DNA of 64,000 bases from Lachnospiraceae bacterium P6B14 (GTDB taxonomy: Bacteria > Bacillota > Clostridia > Lachnospirales > Lachnospiraceae): assembly GCA_000687695.1 (NCBI GenBank), contig JHWZ01000013.1:1-64000 (forward strand), in the 5' to 3' direction. The notes below the pieces were generated by a model that was not told where the DNA came from, ran no database searches, and saw only the letters and a list, made by a program, of their open reading frames with translations. Below are positions 6,616 through 15,542 of this stretch, piece by piece. Positions within the stretch are counted from its first letter, which is position 1. Each line of letters begins with the position of its first letter. The position numbers were made by a program, and so were the translations under genes.

Positions 6616-6993
6616 ATGAAGAATTATGATGATATTATTATGTTTACAAACAAGTACAGATCGGAACCAAGTTTGGTAACTATGAACCTTATTGATGTAG
6701 AAGGATCTAATGAGTGTTGGGCACTCAGGGAAGATGGTACCATTGTCGAATTATGTTATGACGAATACTATGACTTATATCGAAATAATTATTGGAAGTA
6801 TTTCGATAAAGGCAGTAATCCGTTTTGGGAAGAGTATGGCTCGTTCAGCTACGCAACACTGACAGGATCATCAACTTATGTTCGAAAGGACATTTTAGAC
6901 AATTACGAGAAAAAACGTGCGCGCGGTAGAACAAGTTATTCTATAATGAAAAGCATAGCCGAAGATATAAAAGAAGGATATGTGATTTTATAA
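6616..6993 (+). CDS. hypothetical protein, 125 aa
   Basis: Not recognised. The start at 6616 is set by ACGGAGG; an in-frame extension upstream lies inside the leader cassette. The protein is rich in aromatic and acidic residues (CYDEYYDLYRNNYWKYFDKG) and ends KSIAEDIKEGYVIL. NECWALREDGTIVEL looks like a two-strand turn with a Trp. No membrane segment or signal peptide. The composition suggests a soluble cytoplasmic protein. It is the only gene between leader copy 2 and the phosphodiesterase. Confidence 0.6.
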   Translation: MKNYDDIIMFTNKYRSEPSLVTMNLIDVEGSNECWALREDGTIVELCYDEYYDLYRNNYWKYFDKGSNPFWEEYGSFSYATLTGSSTYVRKDILDNYEKKRARGRTSYSIMKSIAEDIKEGYVIL

Positions 6994-7051
6994 TAAAATG
7001 ACATATCTTTAGGTTATAATGGAAGCGTCTATTATGGAGGAGTATGGAATT

Positions 7052-8152
7052 ATGATAAAGGCGGAACCGCATTACGAGAAATGCTTAACAGAGATGGCAA
7101 ACTCCATTTTAAAAAGATTTGGTGTTCCACCGGTGGGGCCGACGCTTCCGTTGGCGGATATGCTTTTAGAGAAACATCACAGGAATACGGTGGTGTTTCT
7201 TCTGGATGGGATGGGAAAGAGCGTCCTCGAGGGAAATCTGGAAGAAGATGGTTTTCTTCGATCACATTTGGTGGATACTTATTATTCGGTCTTTCCCCCG
7301 ACGACCGTCGCGGCAACGACTTCTCTTTTGACCGGTCTGGATCCATGCGGTCACTCCTGGCTCGGGTGGGACTGCTATTATCCGGATATCGATAAAAATG
7401 TCACGGTATATCCCAACACAATTCAGGGGACGAAGGAGCCGGCAGCGGATTATCCGGTTGCGCAGACAATCTGTCCATACAAAAGCATCATTGAGAGGAT
7501 CAATGATGCCGGCGGTATGGCCTGCTATGCTTCTCCTTATCAGGAGCCGTATCCGAAGACATGGAAGCAGATAATTGACCGCGTGCATGAATTATGTGTG
7601 CTTCCCGGCGAGAAGTTTATTTATGCTTACTGGGAGGAGCCGGATCATACCATGCATAACAGCGGTTGTTTCAGTAAGTCAACCCGACGCGTGCTACGAA
7701 GGATTGAGAGTCGTTTGGTGGAGTTGGCGGAGGAGCTTACAGATACTCAGATAATCATTACGGCAGATCATGGCCATATCAACTCCAGGGGTGTAGCGCT
7801 GGAAAGCTATCCGAAGATCACAGATTGTTTGATTCGTATGCCATCTATCGAGCCTCGTGCCCTGAATCTTTTTGTAAAGCCCGGGAGAGAGAAAGAGTTT
7901 GAGCGTCTATTTAAGGAAGCGTTCGGAGAGGGCTATATCCTGATGAATCGGGAAGAAGTTCTGAATCAGAATCTTTTTGGAAAAAGTGAGGAACATAAGC
8001 AGTTTCGTCGAATGCTAGGTGATTACATAGGAATTGCGATATCGGATCTGACCATATATCGTACAGAAAAAGATGCCGCAAAACATATCGGGGTTCATGC
8101 AGGACTTACGGAGGATGAGATGGTAATCCCACTGATTTCTTTTTCATCTTGA
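7052..8152 (+). CDS. alkaline phosphatase superfamily phosphodiesterase/pyrophosphatase
   Basis: This 366-aa protein carries the metal and nucleophile motifs of type I phosphodiesterases/nucleotide pyrophosphatases: LLDGMGKS (first Asp), FPPTTVAATTS (Thr nucleophile), EPDHTMHNSG (Asp and His), ITADHGH (Asp-His) and a late GVHAGL His. No signal peptide, so it should act in the cytoplasm on a phosphodiester or phosphomonoester that cannot be named from sequence. I start at 7052 because GGAGGAG lies nine bases upstream; earlier in-frame ATGs at 7019 and 7034 have no such site. A TATAAT at 7015-7020 may be its -10 box. It is followed by a PPP phosphatase. Confidence 0.75.
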   Translation: MIKAEPHYEKCLTEMANSILKRFGVPPVGPTLPLADMLLEKHHRNTVVFLLDGMGKSVLEGNLEEDGFLRSHLVDTYYSVFPPTTVAATTSLLTGLDPCGHSWLGWDCYYPDIDKNVTVYPNTIQGTKEPAADYPVAQTICPYKSIIERINDAGGMACYASPYQEPYPKTWKQIIDRVHELCVLPGEKFIYAYWEEPDHTMHNSGCFSKSTRRVLRRIESRLVELAEELTDTQIIITADHGHINSRGVALESYPKITDCLIRMPSIEPRALNLFVKPGREKEFERLFKEAFGEGYILMNREEVLNQNLFGKSEEHKQFRRMLGDYIGIAISDLTIYRTEKDAAKHIGVHAGLTEDEMVIPLISFSS

Positions 8153-8175
8153 GTATCAGATAAGGAGGATAAAAC

Positions 8176-8892
8176 ATGGCGACATTTGTAACGGCAGATA
8201 TACATGGCGAGTACGAAAAGTTCAAAAGACTGCTTCAAAAGATTGAGTTTAAGGATACGGATACACTTTATATTCTGGGAGATATCTTTGATCGGGGTTC
8301 ACATCCTATATTAACCATGATTTCGATTTTTGATATGCCGAATGTTCATTGTCTGATCGGAAATCATGAACTGATGGCACTGGAGTGCATGGAATTTCTA
8401 TTGCAGGAGATCACGGATGAATCGATCGAAATGCTGGATGATAAGATGTTCGGAAATCTCATGACTTGGTATCATAACGGAGCCGGGACTACGATCAAAG
8501 AAATGCAGATGTTTGATTCGGACGGGCGAAGGACGATCCTTGATTCTATCAAGGAGTTTTCGGTGTTTGAAGAACTGTCCGTAGGAGATAAGGATTATCT
8601 GTTGGTTCATGCCGGGCTCGGAAACTACCGGCCTGATAAGGATATGGATGAATATTCGCTGAAGGAACTGGTATGGAATCGTGCGGATTACGATATTCAA
8701 TATTTCCCGGATAAGTATGTTATTACCGGTCATACACCGACACAGTTAATCAAAGAGAATCCCAATCCCGGCTATATTTTTCGACATAACAATCACATTG
8801 CCATCGACTGCGGCGCGTGTTTTCCCGGAGGGCGCTTGGCAGCCATTTGCCTTGAAACAGATGAGGAATATTATATTGAGTCAGTGGAATAG
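8176..8892 (+). CDS. PPP-family serine/threonine protein phosphatase-like enzyme
   Basis: A 238-aa metallophosphatase with the full PPP set: ADIHGEY (D-x-H-G), GDIFDRGS (GDxxDRG), GNHE, LVHAGL and GHTP. Bacterial members of this family (PrpA/PrpE-like) dephosphorylate phosphoproteins or dinucleoside polyphosphates. The ribosome binding site AAGGAGG sits nine bases ahead of ATG 8176. It lies 23 bp after the phosphodiesterase, so they probably form one transcript. The protein has about 60 residues between GNHE and VHAGL that likely form a substrate lid. Confidence 0.8.
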   Translation: MATFVTADIHGEYEKFKRLLQKIEFKDTDTLYILGDIFDRGSHPILTMISIFDMPNVHCLIGNHELMALECMEFLLQEITDESIEMLDDKMFGNLMTWYHNGAGTTIKEMQMFDSDGRRTILDSIKEFSVFEELSVGDKDYLLVHAGLGNYRPDKDMDEYSLKELVWNRADYDIQYFPDKYVITGHTPTQLIKENPNPGYIFRHNNHIAIDCGACFPGGRLAAICLETDEEYYIESVE

Positions 8893-8919
8893 TAGGGATA
8901 AGTCGGGTCATATTCGTTT

Positions 8920-9004
8920 ATCCTCAACATCCTGAGGATATGTTTTTCCATAATATAAGTGAAACAAAAACAAAGAGCTACTGCCAAAAGACAGTGGCTT
9001 TTTT
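8920..9004 (+). promoter_or_regulatory. repeated leader cassette, copy 3
   Basis: ATCCTCA-N6-TGAGGAT (8920-8939), ten bases, ATAATATAAGTGAAAC, then AGCTACTG-N8-CAGTGGCT (8976-8999) followed by five T. In this copy the stem has become ACTG/CAGT instead of the wobble-rich pairs of copies 1 and 2, so pairing is conserved while bases change. It heads the seven-gene operon. Confidence 0.65.
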
Positions 9005-9046
9005 GATGCATCCGTTGTCACAACAACTTGCAAAGGAGGTAGCACC

Positions 9047-10072
9047 ATGGAAAAAGAAACAAGAATCAAATGTGACAGGAGTTACAATGAATTGTACGGT
9101 AGGAGAGGGATTCTTCCTGAGGAAGCGAAGAGTTCAGCAATCAGGGAGATAGCAAGGTTTTATGATTCGCTGAAAACGCCATATCTATGGATTTGCGAAA
9201 ATGGGATCCCGAGGCTCTGCTATCTGAAATCTATCAATTTGTATCGTTGGGATACTGTTCATCATCAGATTTGTGACGATATTTCAGGACCGGGTGAACA
9301 GAACGAGAGTGTTAATCTACAACTCAGTTATATTGAGAATAGGAGGATTGTAGAATGTTATCGAAGCTTCAGTGTTAATGTATTAGGAGATATGGATGAA
9401 ACATATTCGGAAATGATAGAAAAAGAAGATATAAGGATACCGAGCAGCTGGGAGCTTAGTATGGCAGAGTATGAAGATGGAGTACCGATATACAGAAAAA
9501 GATTTTCTAAAGCCGAGGATCGAAAAAACAGTTATGTTGAATGGCTCAATGGTGTGATTAAATCATATAAACTCCCTCATGAGATATACCATGATCGGGA
9601 AAGCGTTCATTTCAGGATTCGTCATACTATTACCGAAAACAAAGCATATGATCATATATTTGAGTATATATCGATCAGTAATGAAGTGGTTGAAATCAGA
9701 TTCACGTATGGAGGTGCGGGAGAAACACTTCCCAATGACACAAAAGAGGAGCTAAATTCTTTTTTGTCATTTATTAATGAGCGATTGGTGTATTATAGTC
9801 AGGGGGAATGGCCATTTTTTTCACATCAGTTTTCGATTCCGGAAACACAGATTGGTGATGATGGACATGTAGAAATACGAATTGAAACATATCCGGGAAA
9901 TGATTTTCCTGAAAACAATGAGAGGAGGACGATTGACATCCTATTACATGAGGGTACGCGTATCCTTGGGCAAATCGTTGAGTACATCATCGGAATCAGC
10001 TCAGGGAAGATGGATGCGGAAAAGGCAATAAATAAATACAATGGTCCACGAGTAAAGGAGGTAATGATATGA
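9047..10072 (+). CDS. hypothetical protein, 341 aa, first gene of the AAA+ operon
   Basis: Not recognised. Starts after GCAAAGGAGGTAGCACC. The N-terminal half has PYLWICENGIPRLCYLKS and the pattern SWELSMAEYEDGVPIYRKRF; the C-terminal half has beta-rich pieces (HVEIRIETYPGN) and a helical end (TRILGQIVEYIIGI). No catalytic motif, signal peptide or membrane span is clear. It ends in an ATGA overlap with the next gene, and all seven genes to 17302 are overlapping or within 13 bp, so it likely belongs to the same complex or pathway as the AAA+ ATPase. Confidence 0.6.
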   Translation: MEKETRIKCDRSYNELYGRRGILPEEAKSSAIREIARFYDSLKTPYLWICENGIPRLCYLKSINLYRWDTVHHQICDDISGPGEQNESVNLQLSYIENRRIVECYRSFSVNVLGDMDETYSEMIEKEDIRIPSSWELSMAEYEDGVPIYRKRFSKAEDRKNSYVEWLNGVIKSYKLPHEIYHDRESVHFRIRHTITENKAYDHIFEYISISNEVVEIRFTYGGAGETLPNDTKEELNSFLSFINERLVYYSQGEWPFFSHQFSIPETQIGDDGHVEIRIETYPGNDFPENNERRTIDILLHEGTRILGQIVEYIIGISSGKMDAEKAINKYNGPRVKEVMI

Positions 10073-11253
10073 TAAAAATCAATTGTAAAGAAGATCTATT
10101 AAAATGTATGAGAAATGAGCTTGTACCCGATAATCCGAAAGTGGAGTACACAGGGATAAGAGGTTTGTTACAGTTCCTTGCAAATGGATCAAAAAACAAA
10201 ACAAATCCTGAGTGTATATACACAAAATACGAATTCGGAGAGGGATGGAGCGGAAAATCAAAAACTGCAGAGTGTTTTGAAACTATCTATGGTATCGATC
10301 CGTTTGAGATCGGAAACAGTGATACGATTTTTAACTGTTTATCATTTTTAAGCAGATTTACACGTGGAATGATTGGAGAGGATCCGGAGGAGACGATGAA
10401 AATCATAGATGATACTTTTGCCGGATTTGGAAGGTCATATCCCGAGCACGACGGATTGAGGGAAAAGCTTGATAAGTTGGCAGATTATCATCATTCTTTG
10501 GCGAACTTTATGCCGGCTCCCGACCATTTCAGAGTGACAAAACTATATGACGGAAAAGGAAGAGTCGATCAGGATAATGATATGCCGGATCTCTATTATG
10601 AAAGGGCAGAAACGGAGTTCCCGGAGAAATATCAATGGATAAATGAAAACATGGATCGATTTGCCCTTGGAGCCTTTAAGAATTTCAAATCGTATTTGAA
10701 AAATGGCGAGGCAAATGAGCCGCTGGATTTCGATAATCCGGATCGTGTGGCAGAGTTTGAAAAAAGCATTGACAGTGCCATTGATTGTTTGGAAAAAAGG
10801 GCCGAAGAGCTCTGGGATCTCAGGGAAAACTTCATAGCGTTTTTCAAGAACATTGAGTTGTCAGAGTCCCATTTTTTCTGGGGGGATGATGTGGCTGTTA
10901 ATAAGGTTACAAGACTTCTGGGAGAGTGTAACGGAGGAGTATTCGGGACAGGGAGAGGTCGACGGGGAGAAACTGAGGAAGATATCATAAACAGAGCTTT
11001 GGAACAGCCATATATGAAGAAGGCCATGAAAAAAGCAAAGAAATACTATATGTTAGTTACCGGGATAAGTCTTATTGAAGCAGGTGATATGATGTCGTAC
11101 GTAGAAAAGAGGTTTGGAAACAGACCCGAGGTTATGTGGCTGAGATCGCGGCTTTATTGTCGGGATGAGGACGTCGTTGTGACTATGGTTGTTACAGATT
11201 CAGCTCAAGAAGAGAAGGTGATCGAAGATGAAAACAAGCAGAATAGTATTTAG
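10069..11253 (+). CDS. hypothetical protein, 394 aa, DUF6994-like region
   Basis: A soluble helical protein. Around residues 135-155 it reads LADYHHSLANFMPAPDHFR, which resembles LKVWHLLGNFMPVPVGFN in the product of 11737-12681. The shared L-x-NFMPxP signature and flanking helices make the two likely paralogues. This resembles what I recall of the DUF6994 family, but I am not certain. Long charged helices follow (EKSIDSAIDCLEKRAEELWDL). Its start overlaps the upstream stop (ATGA) with AAGGAGG inside the upstream gene; its end overlaps the next gene by 26 bp. No enzyme motif is visible. Confidence 0.6.
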   Translation: MIKINCKEDLLKCMRNELVPDNPKVEYTGIRGLLQFLANGSKNKTNPECIYTKYEFGEGWSGKSKTAECFETIYGIDPFEIGNSDTIFNCLSFLSRFTRGMIGEDPEETMKIIDDTFAGFGRSYPEHDGLREKLDKLADYHHSLANFMPAPDHFRVTKLYDGKGRVDQDNDMPDLYYERAETEFPEKYQWINENMDRFALGAFKNFKSYLKNGEANEPLDFDNPDRVAEFEKSIDSAIDCLEKRAEELWDLRENFIAFFKNIELSESHFFWGDDVAVNKVTRLLGECNGGVFGTGRGRRGETEEDIINRALEQPYMKKAMKKAKKYYMLVTGISLIEAGDMMSYVEKRFGNRPEVMWLRSRLYCRDEDVVVTMVVTDSAQEEKVIEDENKQNSI

Positions 11254-11740
11254 TTCGCAGCAGGTCAAGGAGTCATTTTTGAAGAGAGTCCGGGAGGGGG
11301 TTAACGGAGTATATGGGGTTGGAATCTCACCTGAAGTCGCTGAAGGGATTGATAATGAGCTTACGGACAAGGAGAAAAAACAGAGTTCGGTGATCAATAA
11401 CAATGTGGTCAGAGACTTCCTTACCAGCCAAAGATTCGTTAAAGCTCTCATAAAAAGCGGTAAAGAAACGGTGTTCCTTATCGTTAAAAACGGTGACGAG
11501 ATCACTTTCATTCTGAATAACCATATCGACACAATTATAAAGGGGGATCGTTTTCTGAAGAGAACGATCCCGGGTCTTTTTTTGGACAATAATATATTTC
11601 TGGATAAGGATTTAAAGAATCCGCCGCGACAGAAACGAATTCGATTTCTGGTTGAGGAACACCACTCGTATCCGATCAAAATTGTGCTTGAGGATTGTAA
11701 AACAAATCCGGAGAGCTTTATCAGGGAGGAAGCATTATGA
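11228..11740 (+). CDS. hypothetical protein, 170 aa
   Basis: Not recognised. It begins MKTSRIVFSSQQVKESFLKR and has a hydrophobic strand pair KETVFLIVKNGDEITFILNN followed by HIDTIIKGDRFLKRTIPG. The core looks like a small alpha/beta domain. Starts within the preceding gene (26-bp overlap) after GAGAAGGTGATCG and ends in an ATGA overlap with the next gene, so its synthesis is tied to both neighbours. A regulatory or adaptor subunit is possible but not shown. Confidence 0.6.
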   Translation: MKTSRIVFSSQQVKESFLKRVREGVNGVYGVGISPEVAEGIDNELTDKEKKQSSVINNNVVRDFLTSQRFVKALIKSGKETVFLIVKNGDEITFILNNHIDTIIKGDRFLKRTIPGLFLDNNIFLDKDLKNPPRQKRIRFLVEEHHSYPIKIVLEDCKTNPESFIREEAL

Positions 11741-12681
11741 ACAGGGAATATGATTTTACAAATGACACGACATACGGGCCATTCTATACGGATGAGAAAT
11801 CAATCTGGAAGAGATACTTTTTGTACAAGAATGGGGTCGGGGCAGCCGATCCCGATTCGATGAGCTACAAGCTGCAACAGATCTATCGAAAGCTATGGGG
11901 AGATGATCAGCCGGATTACATGATGACATGTAAAAATGCGTATAAAAAAACAGATGGTATATACGATTGTATATATTGTAGAAATACCTTGGAATCAAAC
12001 CCTGAGATTCAATCCATATGTGGAGATACTCTGAACACACCCACAACAGTACTGAATTGGATACTTGCTCCGAGCGGATTGAAATCCGTGAAGAATCAGA
12101 CTATCTTCTATCTTTGCACGGGGTGTGATGATAAAGAATTTGAAAAGAAACTGAAATCCATGGAGAAGGATCCGTCGGTACAGGGAAAGGAACCATCACT
12201 CGTCGATAGTATAATTGAATATCTAAAGGTCTGGCATCTGTTGGGAAACTTTATGCCGGTGCCGGTCGGGTTTAACTGTGGACGGTATCCTGCGACATTT
12301 GACTTTTTTGATGTGACACTGAAGTTGATCCATGACTGGTATTTGTATGGGGATGAGAGCAATATCCTTGATATTCTGATATCAAGTAAAAACCCAACTG
12401 AAAAGGTTACGGCTATAGAGAATACTCACAAATGGCTTTCATCATTTAAGGAAAATGATACACCTTCCTGGCAGGTTTTTGTTGAAAAAAACTATCTGGG
12501 GGCTTTCGTGGAGAAAAAGGAAGATGGAAAATATGGTAATCCGAAAGAGTTTTGGGCAGGCCACTTTGACAGTCAAAAAATGCCTTATAACATGGGTGAA
12601 TGTAGACAGTTCTTTTTAAATGCTACCAAGTGGATACGGGATCGAAACACGGAAATGTATGATGTTCTTGATGGTAAATGA
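11737..12681 (+). CDS. hypothetical protein, 314 aa, DUF6994-like
   Basis: Begins MNREYDFTNDTTYGPFYTDE, then ADPDSMSYKLQQIYRKLWG, which resembles the 'DPD..S..L...H..LW' pattern I associate with DUF6994 proteins, and near residues 165-182 LKVWHLLGNFMPVPVGFN, shared with the 394-aa protein upstream. No known catalytic role. The start follows CAGGGAGGAAG and overlaps the previous stop. Thirteen bases separate it from the AAA+ gene. Two related proteins in one operon suggest a heteromeric partner pair, perhaps substrate receptors for the ATPase; that is inference. Confidence 0.6.
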   Translation: MNREYDFTNDTTYGPFYTDEKSIWKRYFLYKNGVGAADPDSMSYKLQQIYRKLWGDDQPDYMMTCKNAYKKTDGIYDCIYCRNTLESNPEIQSICGDTLNTPTTVLNWILAPSGLKSVKNQTIFYLCTGCDDKEFEKKLKSMEKDPSVQGKEPSLVDSIIEYLKVWHLLGNFMPVPVGFNCGRYPATFDFFDVTLKLIHDWYLYGDESNILDILISSKNPTEKVTAIENTHKWLSSFKENDTPSWQVFVEKNYLGAFVEKKEDGKYGNPKEFWAGHFDSQKMPYNMGECRQFFLNATKWIRDRNTEMYDVLDGK

Positions 12682-12694
12682 TTTGGAGGTTAAT

Positions 12695-15538
12695 ATGAGG
12701 TATTATAGCTTTTCTTTGGGAGTGAATGTGGATTATCTCTTGGATAATGCGAGAGAAAAAATCAAGCATTATTCATTCCAGGAACCAATCGATGGTCTAA
12801 ATAACTATATGTACAGGAATCTGGAAAACAGTATTTCATTTCTTGCATACAGAGAAGAAGATAACTCTATATTGGCATCGTTTACTTATGATGAAAAACG
12901 ATATAAATACGATGAGGTATATGAGTACCTTGTTGGAACTTTGGCTTTAGTCTTTAAGGTAAATCAATTAAGAGAGCAGCCTTATGAGATTACGATGTTT
13001 GAGTTTCTCGACAATTTAATGGAGGCTAAAAGAAGAGAGTATATTAACTTTTCGAACAGGCTTGCGGATGCTACGAAGCTTTGGATGTATTATTCAGAGG
13101 GACCGGATTATCAATATGGTTTTGAAGAAAAGATTATCGCTGAGGATGCTCGTCATGATCATCTGATCTATGACAGAGGATTTATTGATGAGTTGAACAA
13201 TATTGACAACCACATGGAAAACGATGAGTTGATGCATGGGAATGTGGTTCATTATGTTATTTCAGGTCGTAGTATAGAGGCGGCAAGTGAACTGACGGAA
13301 ACACTTATGAAAGAGCTATATCGTTGTGGTAGGATCAATAGTCGACGAATGGAGATAATCAGCGATATGGATCCTGAATTATACAAAAAGCATAATCATA
13401 TCGAAGAGATCATCGAGAACAATAATGGTGGTGTAGTAGTTTTTGATATGTCGGAGAGATTTGGTCATAAAGCTACGGAATACACTATGCTGTCAAAGCA
13501 GATTGAAAAGCTTGTAAAAAAATATCGGAATGAATGTTTATTTGTTTTTACTTATAACATGGATAATCCGGGCTTTTCTTATTCTCTTCTGCCGCGACTG
13601 AAGAATCTCGTAATACCGGTAATGTTGCGGGAGGGTTCCGGAGATAGGAGAGCTGCCGTGGAGTACCTGAAATCCCTGATACAAAAGTCGGAGTATTCCG
13701 AGTATTCAGAAAAGGCAAGCGAGTTTATGAAGCAGTTTTCGGGAGATACATTTACACAGACAGATGTGTTGAATGCTTTTGAACAGTTTGGTCCATGGTG
13801 CTTGAACATAACTCTCGAAAACGCATATAGCTTTGATACATCGGAAGGATTTGTTCTCGATAGAAATGAGAATGAAATGTCTTCGTATGAGAGACTTCAA
13901 AAACTGATCGGTCTTGATTTGGTAAAAAAGCAGATTGACAGTATCATTTCTTCGGATATAATGGAAAAGGAGAGAAAAAAAAGAAGGGCACATAATTATC
14001 AAACCGGAACGATGCACATGGTATTTGCCGGCAATCCGGGAAGTGCCAAAACGACAGTCGCAAAGCTTTTTGCCGGAGTCGCCAAAGAAAAGGGCATACT
14101 GAAAAGCGGTGCCTTTGTTATGAAAGGCGGGATGGATCTCGACGGGATGACACGCGTTGTGTCGATACGTGAAGCATTTTTGGCGGCAAAGGGAGGAGTG
14201 CTTTTCATCGATGAAGCGTATTCGATGAAATCAGATACAGCGGTAACGGCTCTGATACAGGAGATGGAGAATCACAGGGAGGATGTGATCGTCATTCTGG
14301 CAGGCTACAACGAAAGGATGAAGGAGTTCCTGAAGATAAATGAAGGATTGAAAAGTCGTGTGCCTCATTGGATTGATTTTCCGGACTATACTGCGGATGA
14401 GCTGACGGATATATTCAAACTGATGCTTAGAGAACGCGGATTTCGCGCCACTAAGGATGCCGTAAAGGAAGCAAATTACATATTTGAAAAGGCGAGAAAC
14501 ACTTATAACTTCGGAAACGGAAGATATGTGAGAAACCTTATCGATCGTGCTATACAGAATCAGTCGGTAAGACTGACAGATAGTGGCAAGGATACCTCCG
14601 AGATCAAAAAAAGTGAGCTTTTTCGGATTGAAAAAATGGATATCTGTATGCCGGGTGAAGGTCAAAGAGAAGAAAGAGAACCCGGAACTGCCGAAAAAGA
14701 GCTTGGTGAGATGATTGGCCTTTCTTCCGTGAAAGATGTGATAAGAAAGGCCACCGCGAACTATAAGCTGAGGAAGCTTTGTGTTGAAAAAGGAATCCCG
14801 AAAGACCGGGTATCCATGCATATGGTTTTCACAGGGAATCCTGGGACGGCGAAGACGACTGTGGCGAGGCTTTTTGCAGAGATCATGAAGGATGAGAAGA
14901 TTCTTCCGACAGGTTGCTTTGTTGAAGTCGGAAGAGCTGATCTGGTCGGATGTGTAGTCGGTTCGACAGCTAAGCTTGTAAAAGAAAAGTTCAAAGAGGC
15001 GCAGGGAGGAGTTCTGTTTATCGATGAGGCGTATGCACTCCTTGACGGGTATTCAAATGGATATGGAGATGAGGCTATAAACACTCTTGTACAGGAGATG
15101 GAAAACCACAGGGAAGATGTGATCGTTGTTTTTGCAGGATATCCGGAACCCATGAAAGCTTTTCTCAACAGGAATCCCGGCATGTTCTCCAGGATTGCAT
15201 TTCAAGTGGAGTTTGATGACTATTCTGTTGGGGAGCTTCGAGAGATCACGAGGTTGATGCTTGAGAAGAAGCAGATGAAAATTACTGATGATGCGATGGA
15301 AAAGCTTCAAAGCATATACGAGCAAGTACACGAAAAGGAGGACTACGGCAATGGTAGATTTGTTCGAAGGATGCTTGAGGAAGCGGAGATGAACCTCGCC
15401 GAGAGAGTTCTTAAACTCCCGAAATCGCAGATAACGGCAGAGTTGATCACGACCATCGAAGAAAGTGATATCCCTGAGCTTCCGGATGAGCATAGTAATA
15501 ATTGCCGAAGATTTGGATTTGTAACGAATGGAGGTTGA
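12695..15538 (+). CDS. tandem AAA+ ATPase, CbbX/SpoVK type
   Basis: A 947-aa protein started at 12695 after TTTGGAGGTTAAT. Residues 1 to about 400 are unique and may be a degenerate third ATPase-like fold (GGVVVFDMSERFG, ECLFVFTYN). Two CbxX/CfxQ-type AAA+ domains follow. The first has Walker A GNPGSAKTT (about residue 446), Walker B VLFIDEAYS and an arginine region LKSRVPHW. The second has Walker A GNPGTAKTT (about 714), Walker B VLFIDEAYA and FSRIAFQVEF. The family remodels protein complexes (RuBisCO activation by CbbX). The usual YVG pore motif is CVVG in the second domain and absent (DGMTRVV) in the first, so the substrate or mechanism may differ. It sits in the middle of a seven-gene operon. 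Confidence 0.85.
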   Translation: MRYYSFSLGVNVDYLLDNAREKIKHYSFQEPIDGLNNYMYRNLENSISFLAYREEDNSILASFTYDEKRYKYDEVYEYLVGTLALVFKVNQLREQPYEITMFEFLDNLMEAKRREYINFSNRLADATKLWMYYSEGPDYQYGFEEKIIAEDARHDHLIYDRGFIDELNNIDNHMENDELMHGNVVHYVISGRSIEAASELTETLMKELYRCGRINSRRMEIISDMDPELYKKHNHIEEIIENNNGGVVVFDMSERFGHKATEYTMLSKQIEKLVKKYRNECLFVFTYNMDNPGFSYSLLPRLKNLVIPVMLREGSGDRRAAVEYLKSLIQKSEYSEYSEKASEFMKQFSGDTFTQTDVLNAFEQFGPWCLNITLENAYSFDTSEGFVLDRNENEMSSYERLQKLIGLDLVKKQIDSIISSDIMEKERKKRRAHNYQTGTMHMVFAGNPGSAKTTVAKLFAGVAKEKGILKSGAFVMKGGMDLDGMTRVVSIREAFLAAKGGVLFIDEAYSMKSDTAVTALIQEMENHREDVIVILAGYNERMKEFLKINEGLKSRVPHWIDFPDYTADELTDIFKLMLRERGFRATKDAVKEANYIFEKARNTYNFGNGRYVRNLIDRAIQNQSVRLTDSGKDTSEIKKSELFRIEKMDICMPGEGQREEREPGTAEKELGEMIGLSSVKDVIRKATANYKLRKLCVEKGIPKDRVSMHMVFTGNPGTAKTTVARLFAEIMKDEKILPTGCFVEVGRADLVGCVVGSTAKLVKEKFKEAQGGVLFIDEAYALLDGYSNGYGDEAINTLVQEMENHREDVIVVFAGYPEPMKAFLNRNPGMFSRIAFQVEFDDYSVGELREITRLMLEKKQMKITDDAMEKLQSIYEQVHEKEDYGNGRFVRRMLEEAEMNLAERVLKLPKSQITAELITTIEESDIPELPDEHSNNCRRFGFVTNGG

Positions 15539-15542
15539 TGCT

